From Candidatus Peregrinibacteria bacterium (GTDB lineage Bacteria > Patescibacteriota > Gracilibacteria > UBA1369 > PNNO01): 64,000 bases of DNA. Position numbers and translations under genes: made by a program. The notes beneath the pieces were generated by a model. The model did not search any database and had not been told where the DNA came from. It saw only the letters and a program-made list of their open reading frames with translations. The stretch lies in the NCBI GenBank assembly GCA_016928915.1, contig JAFGJT010000012.1, forward strand, positions 44,029 to 108,028, given 5' to 3'. Every line of letters starts with the position of its first letter. Positions within the stretch are counted from its first letter, which is position 1. Positions 32,810 to 40,260 of this stretch are shown piece after piece.

Positions 32810-34918
32810 ATGAAAGAATATATAAGAGCAAAATCGGGCGAATTCGGATCATTGATGCAGATAAACATCGCGGAGGAAAACGGCGAGCCGCTGGAACTTG
32901 AGCAGTTTATTGATAATCTTGAGCTTTTGATTGATGCGCAGAAAGATGTTGATTTTGCTGATGGTAAAGAATGCTTAACAAAGATACAGCTTAAAACGAT
33001 TGTGCGTCAGCACGCAAAAAGGTATCAGGATCAGACAAAACAACTTGTGTTTGACAGCGGATTTTATATGCATTTTTTTGGAAAAATAAATGCAAAGGAT
33101 GAGAATGCCGAGCATGAAACAACAAAATTCTGCGAAAATTTATTCAGACTTAATGAAATTTTAAAAACAGCAGATTTTACAAAAGAACAAAAGTCTATTG
33201 AAAAAATTGCTGATGATATATATAACTTGTGGATTGAACTCGGAGGAAACAATAAGAACATAAAACAAATATTGTGGCGTCTTTTTTCGGCAATAATGAA
33301 CGGCAGGATTGAAGTGGCTAAAATTGAGCAAGGTTCAAAAAGTTATTATTATATATATTTTGATAACCCGGAAAAATATTCGGCAAAAAAAACCGATCAA
33401 TCAAGAATCCAGATTTTTAAAATTCTTTACACAAAACTGGGAATGACGGAAATTAAAAAGCCGGATCTTGAAAATCTTTTAAATCAGGATGATCGGCTTA
33501 CCGATGAAAACCGAAACAGACTGACTAAAAACGCAGAAAAAGTAGCTTTTGATTTGCGTAGTGACCTTGAAATTATAGCTCTGAGCGAAAATGAAATGAT
33601 TGATGATTATTTTAAAGCCATTCACGGATTTTTTGAATTTTTCATCAATAAAACCGATGATCCCGGAAAAAAGGAAGTGTTTAGCTATTTTTTAAAGGAA
33701 TATCTTTCGTATTTAAAAACTTATTATGAGAAGGTACGGTGTTCAGCATCTTTGCTTCCTTTTGCATCCGATATGCTGCTTGAAGCATACCTTATAAAAA
33801 CAAAAATGCTGGATGGTGTGCAGGAACCAAACTTATTTAAACTTTTTGATCCATGGGAAAAACTTACAAACGGTGAATATTCATTAATTAAAACCGTAAG
33901 CTACCCAAAAATATCCCAACTAACAAAGCAGCGCGCGGATGCAACATTATGCGGCATACCTGTTTATAAACAAGACGTTTGCGCTGAAGCGAAAGATTCT
34001 CTTCGGGACTGGATAAATGAACCCGACAATGAGCTGGCGGCATCACCGGGTTTAACAGATCAGCCGCCGCAATCAATTGTAATTGCCGATTCCCTGATTG
34101 CAGAATGTATGAAAGATGAATTTAAACGCATACAAAGAATGCAGGAAAAACGAAAGTCTGCCGTTAAAAACAGCGCTTCTCTTTGGCTGACGGCCATTGA
34201 TGAAAATACAAATCCGCAGGATGTTGACGCGCTTGCACAAACAGTTCGGGTAAAAACACAAAAGACTGTTTCTAATGTGCAATCTTTTAATCATAAAGAC
34301 CTGTTTACTACTCTCACAGGAGAAACGCTTGAAAGTGCGGAAAAATTGAAAAAGGAATACATATTATCAGATCTTAGTTCAATAAAATCTTTACTTCAAA
34401 AAGATAAAAAGATTGATATTCCAAATGAAATCATTAACCAAATCAGAAGCAGATATTTGGTATCGGATAATCTTAAAAAGTTTTTTATTTACGAATGCAT
34501 GTTTACCCTTTTTGAAGTTAGGGTAATTGATGAACAAACAAAAGAATATTTTTATTCATTATTAGCAAGTGTTTGTTCGGAAATTGCAGCAATGCCGGAT
34601 AAAAAAAGTTATTCTGCTGTGGATACAATGGTGCCGGAAAATGACCCCGTACTTTTAAAAATCAACTGTTATTCCGAAAGAATAATTAAACAAATTTCCG
34701 AGACCGGTATTAAACACATACGAAAGACATTGAATGAAGAACAAGAAAGCATGCTGAATGATATAAGAGAAATGAAAAAAAGGGTGTTTAAGAAAATGCC
34801 GGGCGGATTTTTTAAAAAAACATTCGGCAACAAAGAACTTAAAAAAGAAATTGATCAATATTTTGCGGAACTTACAAAATATATCGATAAAATTACTGAA
34901 TTCTGGGATCTTATTTAA
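32810..34918 (+). CDS. Large soluble helical protein of unknown function (702 aa)
   Basis: Unrecognised. There is no signal peptide or membrane helix. It is charged and helical throughout, with clustered aromatic phrases (FYMHFFGKIN, SKSYYYIYFDN, IHGFFEFFINK), a short Pro/Gln linker near residue 420 and a basic C-terminal helix (REMKKRVFKKMPGGFFKKTF). It stands alone with its own promoter and overlaps the convergent permease gene by 8 bp. Size and base composition match the unknown proteins of the 16-26 kb block, but I see no sequence similarity to them. Confidence 0.75.
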   Translation: MKEYIRAKSGEFGSLMQINIAEENGEPLELEQFIDNLELLIDAQKDVDFADGKECLTKIQLKTIVRQHAKRYQDQTKQLVFDSGFYMHFFGKINAKDENAEHETTKFCENLFRLNEILKTADFTKEQKSIEKIADDIYNLWIELGGNNKNIKQILWRLFSAIMNGRIEVAKIEQGSKSYYYIYFDNPEKYSAKKTDQSRIQIFKILYTKLGMTEIKKPDLENLLNQDDRLTDENRNRLTKNAEKVAFDLRSDLEIIALSENEMIDDYFKAIHGFFEFFINKTDDPGKKEVFSYFLKEYLSYLKTYYEKVRCSASLLPFASDMLLEAYLIKTKMLDGVQEPNLFKLFDPWEKLTNGEYSLIKTVSYPKISQLTKQRADATLCGIPVYKQDVCAEAKDSLRDWINEPDNELAASPGLTDQPPQSIVIADSLIAECMKDEFKRIQRMQEKRKSAVKNSASLWLTAIDENTNPQDVDALAQTVRVKTQKTVSNVQSFNHKDLFTTLTGETLESAEKLKKEYILSDLSSIKSLLQKDKKIDIPNEIINQIRSRYLVSDNLKKFFIYECMFTLFEVRVIDEQTKEYFYSLLASVCSEIAAMPDKKSYSAVDTMVPENDPVLLKINCYSERIIKQISETGIKHIRKTLNEEQESMLNDIREMKKRVFKKMPGGFFKKTFGNKELKKEIDQYFAELTKYIDKITEFWDLI

Positions 34919-36191
34919 GCAGAAAATAAAAAATAAAACCTAAAAGAGAAAGGATAAATCCACCTATAATCACAGTCAGGCTGAGCTGGGTTGTTAAAAA
35001 TACGCAGCTTAAAATTCCAAAAAGCGCCATAACCGGAAATCTGCCGACATTAAGCGGCGCCTTATAGGGCCTTTCAAGATCAGGAGATTTATATCTTAAA
35101 AAAATCAGTGAAAGATTGATTAATGCGAATGTTATGAAAATTGTAAAATTTGTAAGCTCCGCGATTAAATCAATTTCTTTTATTAAACAAAATAAAAGTG
35201 AAACAATCATAACCAGCCAAATAGCAATATGCGGAGTTCTGTTTTTGGGGTGGACTCTTGTGAAAATATTTATTTTTTTGTATTCGCGGCTGATTCCGTA
35301 TAAAGCTCTTGATCCGGCTATAAGGCTGATTAAAACAGTATTCGCCGTTGAAAAAAGCGCTATCACGGAAAGAAGAATAAAAGCGTTATTGCCGAGCAGC
35401 ACAGCCGCTACGTCGGCAAGTGGAGCTTTTGAGGCAGCAAGAGCCTCCCAGTCAAGAACGGTTATGGCCGCAACCGCAACAGCAATATATAAAACAGTTG
35501 AAATAATTACTGAAAGAATTAATGCTTTTGGAATGATTTTTGTGGGATTTTTGGTTTCCTCCGAAAGTTTAACAACACTTTCAAAACCTATGTATGCAAA
35601 AAACACCAGGGCGGCTGTCTGCAAAACACCCGAAAAACCATTGGGCATTTCAAGATAATTTATTGCATCGTGAGAAGTAAATCCTTTAAAAATGCCGAGG
35701 GCAATTATTATTACAAGTCCTGCCATTTCTATCAGCGTACAAAGGATATTCATCCACGACGAAACTTTGATGCTTCTAAAGTTTATGTATGAAAGGAATA
35801 AAATAAGCATCATTGAAATTAAAAGCACCTGATCGATTTTAAAAAGAGAACCGAAATATCCGGCAAAACCAATCGCAACCGCGGATGCCGAAATAATCGC
35901 CGAAAGCAAAACAAGATATCCTATAAAAAAAGCAATCCCCTTTCCGAATGATTTTTCAGTGTATGAATATTCCGCGGAATCTTTCGGGAACATCGAAGAA
36001 AGTTCCGCGTAGCTGAAGCCGGTAAACAGCGAAACAACCGCTCCTATTACGAATGCCAGCCAGATGGTATTGCCGGTTAAGCCCGCGGCCGCCCCTATTA
36101 AAACATAAATGCCGGCTCCAAGAATTATTCCCACCCCGGCAAGAGTTGTGTGGAACAGGCCAAGTTCGCGCTTTAATTGTACTTCGGCCAT
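34911..36191 (-). CDS. APC-family amino-acid permease
   Basis: Twelve-helix-type transporter of 426 aa that would import or exchange amino acids, a plausible need in a reduced genome. The start is typical: LFHTTLAGVGIILGAGIYVL, the unwound GxGI substrate site of helix 1, then TGFSYAELSSMFPKDSAEYS, FFAYIGFESVVKLSEETKNP and IPKALILSVIIST, the last three being APC signatures around helices 2 and 6. Substrate unknown. The next gene is upstream on the same strand with a 2-bp gap. Confidence 0.88.
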   Translation of the reverse strand: MAEVQLKRELGLFHTTLAGVGIILGAGIYVLIGAAAGLTGNTIWLAFVIGAVVSLFTGFSYAELSSMFPKDSAEYSYTEKSFGKGIAFFIGYLVLLSAIISASAVAIGFAGYFGSLFKIDQVLLISMMLILFLSYINFRSIKVSSWMNILCTLIEMAGLVIIIALGIFKGFTSHDAINYLEMPNGFSGVLQTAALVFFAYIGFESVVKLSEETKNPTKIIPKALILSVIISTVLYIAVAVAAITVLDWEALAASKAPLADVAAVLLGNNAFILLSVIALFSTANTVLISLIAGSRALYGISREYKKINIFTRVHPKNRTPHIAIWLVMIVSLLFCLIKEIDLIAELTNFTIFITFALINLSLIFLRYKSPDLERPYKAPLNVGRFPVMALFGILSCVFLTTQLSLTVIIGGFILSLLGFIFYFLLK

Positions 36192-36193
36192 TT

Positions 36194-36583
36194 TTATAAG
36201 CCAGTATTAAATAAATATGCAAGAAAAAACGCAGCTGCCAAGATGGCGGCCGCGACAATTAACGTATGCGGGAAAGTAGCTTTATACAGCTTTAATTCAG
36301 CAGATCTATCCCTTTTTATCAATAAAGATGGGATAAAAAGGTCAAAAATCTGCCCGAGGCCAAGTCCCAGAAATATAAACACAAAGTAATTCGCCGTATC
36401 AGCAAGCAGAATAAGGGCCGCTATTAAAACAAAAATGATGCCGAAATGAAGGTGATGCACGGCAAGTTTTGTTTTTGTGCGCGTAAAAGGCTTATTAAAA
36501 TAACCGGGCACCAATAAATAAATAATTCTGAACCATAAAAGACCGACGAGAAATGCGGCTGCGAAAATAATAGTGTTTTGCAT
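36194..36583 (-). CDS. Small integral membrane protein (129 aa)
   Basis: Unrecognised protein with four predicted membrane helices (about residues 4-24, 45-64, 67-85 and 105-125). A His-containing phrase, KLAVHHLHFGIIFVLIAALI, in helix 2 and LIKRDRSAELKLYKA in a loop are the most distinctive parts. It lies 2 bp upstream of the permease gene and just downstream of tRNA-Gln on the same strand. Role unknown. Confidence 0.65.
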   Translation of the reverse strand: MQNTIIFAAAFLVGLLWFRIIYLLVPGYFNKPFTRTKTKLAVHHLHFGIIFVLIAALILLADTANYFVFIFLGLGLGQIFDLFIPSLLIKRDRSAELKLYKATFPHTLIVAAAILAAAFFLAYLFNTGL

Positions 36584-36597
36584 ATTGTTTTTTTAAT

Positions 36598-36672
<75 letters not shown>

Positions 36673-36733
36673 GTGTGAATTAACTTTATGTCCTGCTTAA
36701 TTTAGCAAATTTGGATTTAATATTCAAAGAAAT

Positions 36734-36762
36734 TTGAACAATAAACAGGTCGAAGCTATAAT
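36734..36762 (+). promoter_or_regulatory. Promoter of the succinate/fumarate genes, predicted leaderless
   Basis: TTGAAC (36734-36739), a 17-bp spacer and consensus TATAAT (36757-36762). The normal 6-7 nt to the first transcribed base reaches ATG 36769 itself, so the mRNA would start at the initiation codon. Confidence 0.55.
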
Positions 36763-36768
36763 AATTTT

Positions 36769-38460
36769 ATGGAAAAGCTTTTTTTTGACATTGTAATTGT
36801 CGGCGGCGGGGCGGCCGGATTGCGTGCTGCGCTGGAAGCCGCTGAAAGCAAAAAGAATATTTCATGCGCGATCATTTCAAAAATTCACCCTCTGCGCAGC
36901 CAGACATGTATGGCGCAGGGCGGTATTAATGCAGCTCTAAATAACAATACCACGCAGGGCGAAGACTCTGTTCAGTCGCATTTTGAAGATACGGTTATCG
37001 GCGGTGATTATCTGGGTGATCAGAATGCAATCCAATATTTTTGCGAAGAAGCTCCGCACGCTGTTATTGAACTTGAACATATGGGTATGATTTTCAGCCG
37101 CCAGGAAAACGGGAAAATCGCGCAAAGACCTTTTGGCGGAGGCATGTTCCCGCGCACATGCTATTCAAGGGATTTTACAGGACATGTGCTTATAACAACT
37201 CTTTATCAGGAAGCTTTGAAAAACAATATAAAGATATTTCCGGAGTTTTTTGTGACAAATCTGATTATTGAAGATAATACAATAAAAGGTCTTCTTGCAT
37301 ATGATATTTCAACGGCTTTGCAATACCAAATTCTGGCAAAAGCCGTGATTATGGCATCGGGAGGAGCGTGCACAATCTATAAAAACAATGTAAACGCGGC
37401 AACATCTACGGGCGACGGAATAGCTCTTGCATACAGAGCGGGCGCCCCTTTAAAAGATGTGGAATTTATTCAGTTCCATCCCACAAGCCTGGCAAACAAA
37501 GGAATATTGTTAACAGAGGGCGCCCGCGGCGAAGGCGGCTATTTGATTAACAGTCTTGGTGAACGATTTATGGAAAGATATGATCACCGCCGAATGGAAC
37601 TTGCAAACAGGGATGTTATATGCCGGGCAATTCAGAATGAAATTAACGAAGGCAGAGGGATCAACGGACACGTACTTCTTGATTTAACCCATCTCGGAGA
37701 AAAAAAGATTAAATCCCTTTTGCCTCAGGCTTATACCTTAATATTCAATTTTGCCGGTATTGACCCCGCAAAATCACCGGTGCCGGTAAAAACCGCAGCA
37801 CATTATTTTATCGGAGGGATCTATGCAAACATCGCATGCGAGACAAGTATCAAAGGACTGTTCGCAGCCGGAGAATGCGCTTCAACCGGGATTCACGGAG
37901 CCAACAGGCTTGGAGGCAATTCCCTGATGGAAACAATTGTATTCGGCAAAAAAGCGGGTTTATCTGCACTGAAATACGCGCTTAACAATGAGCGGCATCA
38001 ACTCGATTATGATTTATCAAGAGATGTTTTTGATGATACAAACAAAATCCGTCTGCGTGAAAAAGGCATTCATTATTCCAAAATTAAAAAAACGCTTAAA
38101 GAAACAATGGATGAAAACGCCGGCATACACAGATCAAAAGACTCTCTTGAAAAAGCCGTTAATGTTATTGGTGAACTTAAGGAAAAATATCACAGCGTTA
38201 TATGCGGAAATTCATTAAATAATTTTAATTATGCTTTCTTTGAAACCCTCGAACTTGAAAACCAGCTTGATATAGCCGAAGCAGTTGTTCTTGCGTGTCT
38301 ACGGCGGGAGGAATCGCGCGGCGCACATTTTCGCAAGGATTTCCCCAAAAAAAACAATGATAATTTTTTAAAGCATTCTCTTGTGTATTATTGCGGTACA
38401 AAGGATAATGCTCCAAAAATCGAATATAAGGATGTTCATATAAGAAAAATGAAACCATGA
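36769..38460 (+). CDS. sdhA: Succinate dehydrogenase/fumarate reductase flavoprotein
   Basis: FAD subunit that interconverts succinate and fumarate; 563 aa. Seen: FAD-binding IVIVGGGAAGLRAA (residues 8-21), the RSQTCMAQGGINAA segment, active-site HPTSLANKGILLTEGARGEG with the catalytic Arg, RRMELANRDVICRAI, HYFIGGI and AGECASTGIHGANRLGGNS. Residue 45 is Gln where E. coli SdhA has the His that bonds FAD covalently, so FAD is probably non-covalent. In E. coli fumarate reductase, loss of this His spares fumarate reduction but not succinate oxidation, which favours fumarate reduction here. sdhB overlaps by 4 nt; no membrane-anchor subunit gene follows. Confidence 0.92.
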   Translation: MEKLFFDIVIVGGGAAGLRAALEAAESKKNISCAIISKIHPLRSQTCMAQGGINAALNNNTTQGEDSVQSHFEDTVIGGDYLGDQNAIQYFCEEAPHAVIELEHMGMIFSRQENGKIAQRPFGGGMFPRTCYSRDFTGHVLITTLYQEALKNNIKIFPEFFVTNLIIEDNTIKGLLAYDISTALQYQILAKAVIMASGGACTIYKNNVNAATSTGDGIALAYRAGAPLKDVEFIQFHPTSLANKGILLTEGARGEGGYLINSLGERFMERYDHRRMELANRDVICRAIQNEINEGRGINGHVLLDLTHLGEKKIKSLLPQAYTLIFNFAGIDPAKSPVPVKTAAHYFIGGIYANIACETSIKGLFAAGECASTGIHGANRLGGNSLMETIVFGKKAGLSALKYALNNERHQLDYDLSRDVFDDTNKIRLREKGIHYSKIKKTLKETMDENAGIHRSKDSLEKAVNVIGELKEKYHSVICGNSLNNFNYAFFETLELENQLDIAEAVVLACLRREESRGAHFRKDFPKKNNDNFLKHSLVYYCGTKDNAPKIEYKDVHIRKMKP

Positions 38461-39404
38461 GCCATAAAATACCATTTAAAATACGGCGTTTTGATCCTTT
38501 AAAAGATAAAAAAACGTATTTCCAGGAATACATTGTTGATGTTGAAATGTATGACACTGTTCTTGATGGCCTGATAAAGATAAGAAATGAAACGGATTCC
38601 ACTCTTGCATTCAGAATGTCCTGCAAATCAGGCATTTGCGGATCCTGCGCCATGCGTATAAACGGCCGCGCAAGGCTTGCGTGTAAAACAAAAATCGAGG
38701 ATATTTATAAAAATTTTTCTGAAATTAAAATTGAGCCTCTCGGAAATTTAAATGTAATTAAAGATTTGGTTGTGGATATGAATACTTTCTATGCGGAAAT
38801 GGAAAAAACAGAGCCATGGCTTAAAAAAAGCAATCCGATTGGCAAATATGAAAACAAAATCCCGCCAAAAGAAAATATTAAAATGGAAAAATCAGGCGAA
38901 TGCGTATGGTGCGGAGCTTGTTTTTCGGACTGCCCTTCACGGGAAGCTGAAAACAGTTATATGGGGCCCGCTGCGGGAGTTATGGCGCACAGATTTATTT
39001 TTGATCCGAGAGATAAAGATAAAGAAAACAGGCTAAAGAATGTTGTTGATAACAATATATGGCTATGCGCGCATTGTGAAAAAGCTACTGAAAACTGCCC
39101 GCAAAAAATTGATCCGCAAGATTTAATTTCACAGATAAGGGAAGAATCAATCAAGTACGGATTAACAAAACATTTGGGAGCCAGACATGTTCTTGCCATC
39201 AATAAATCCATTAAAACTTATGGTGAAATAAGCGAAAGCCGCCTGCCCGTGTGGACTCTTGGTCCTTTTGGCGTAATAAAAGAAATTAAAACCGCATACA
39301 GGCTCATAATCAAGCGCAAATTCCCTCCTTTGAAATTAAAAAGAATCCATGATTTCGAAGATATAAAAAAACTTTACCTTAAAAATCCTGATGCAGGAAA
39401 TTAA
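38457..39404 (+). CDS. sdhB: Succinate dehydrogenase/fumarate reductase iron-sulfur subunit
   Basis: 315-aa electron-transfer subunit. The N-terminal plant-type ferredoxin domain has CKSGICGSCAMRINGRARLAC for [2Fe-2S]. The C-terminal domain has a first cluster motif CVWCGACFSDCP and a second, CAHCEKATENCP. In the second, the third ligand position of CxxCxxCxxxCP is Ala, while position 4, which is Ile in E. coli SdhB, is Cys. The type of the third cluster is therefore uncertain. The start overlaps sdhA (ATGA) and the end overlaps the next gene by 14 nt, so the three form one operon. Confidence 0.9.
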   Translation: MSHKIPFKIRRFDPLKDKKTYFQEYIVDVEMYDTVLDGLIKIRNETDSTLAFRMSCKSGICGSCAMRINGRARLACKTKIEDIYKNFSEIKIEPLGNLNVIKDLVVDMNTFYAEMEKTEPWLKKSNPIGKYENKIPPKENIKMEKSGECVWCGACFSDCPSREAENSYMGPAAGVMAHRFIFDPRDKDKENRLKNVVDNNIWLCAHCEKATENCPQKIDPQDLISQIREESIKYGLTKHLGARHVLAINKSIKTYGEISESRLPVWTLGPFGVIKEIKTAYRLIIKRKFPPLKLKRIHDFEDIKKLYLKNPDAGN

Positions 39405-40260
39405 ATTAAAATACGCTTATTTCCCGGGATGCGCGTCAAAGCAGCTCACAAAAGAGTATGACATCACAACGCGCATCGCATGCCGAAAACTGGGCATAAA
39501 ACTTATAGATATTCCGGAATTTTCATGCTGCGGAGCCGGTGTTTTAAAAGAAAAAAGCCACAATCTGAATCTTTCGCTTAATGCAAGAAATATCGCTCTC
39601 GCCGAACTGCGTGATCTTGATATTGTTTCAATATGCTCAACCTGCGTTGTTAACCTGCGCAAAGATTTTTTTGAAATTAAAAACGATCCTGATAAAAAGG
39701 CGCTTTGTGACCGTTATCTAAACAGCATCAAGCTTTCATTAAAGGGAAAATGCGAAATTAAACATCTGTTATGGGTGCTTGAACAGGATTATGGTTTTGA
39801 AAACATTAAAAGCAAAATCATTAAACCTCTCACAGGTCTAAAAATCGCGACATATTACGGATGCCATATTTTAAGACCGGGGACAATAAACGGGCAGTAT
39901 CAAAACAGTGAAAATCCCAAAAATTTTGAAAACTTCATTAAAGCTCTTGGTGGAATTCCCGTTGACCTTGAGTCAAAAAAAGACTGCTGCGGATTTCATA
40001 TTACTCTAACTAACAAAAAAACCGCGGTTAAAATGAGCTCTAAATATTTAAGCGATGCAAAAAACAATAATGCCGATCTTATAGTGACAAATTGTCCTTT
40101 CTGTCATATGCAGATGGATCTATATCAGGAAAAATTCAATATGCCGGTGCTGCATTTTACTCAGCTTTTATGCCTCGCGCTCGGCGTAAAACCGGGTGAA
40201 ACAGGATTAAAAAGGCATATAGTTAAACTGCCGAAAAAAATATTAAACAGGTTCAGATAA
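39391..40260 (+). CDS. HdrB/SdhE-like CCG-domain subunit
   Basis: 289-aa protein with two cysteine-rich CCG domains (PF02754 type). The first has PGCASKQLTKEYD, FSCCGAGVLK and ICSTC; the second has YYGCHILRP, KDCCGFHIT and TNCPFCHMQM. Such domains bind unusual [4Fe-4S] clusters in heterodisulfide reductase subunit B, in TfrB of thiol:fumarate reductase and in SdhE of type-E succinate dehydrogenases. With sdhA and sdhB this makes an SdhABE-like complex without haem. The electron partner could be a thiol/disulfide or a quinone at the membrane surface; sequence alone does not decide. It ends 18 bp into the convergent surface-protein gene. Confidence 0.85.
   Translation: MQEIKLKYAYFPGCASKQLTKEYDITTRIACRKLGIKLIDIPEFSCCGAGVLKEKSHNLNLSLNARNIALAELRDLDIVSICSTCVVNLRKDFFEIKNDPDKKALCDRYLNSIKLSLKGKCEIKHLLWVLEQDYGFENIKSKIIKPLTGLKIATYYGCHILRPGTINGQYQNSENPKNFENFIKALGGIPVDLESKKDCCGFHITLTNKKTAVKMSSKYLSDAKNNNADLIVTNCPFCHMQMDLYQEKFNMPVLHFTQLLCLALGVKPGETGLKRHIVKLPKKILNRFR

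Noticed and set aside
36769..38460. L-aspartate oxidase (NadB) instead of SdhA
   Set aside because: The Gln at the flavin site made me consider it, but HPTSLANKGILLTEGARGEGG, the sdhB overlap and the CCG-domain gene identify a succinate/fumarate complex.
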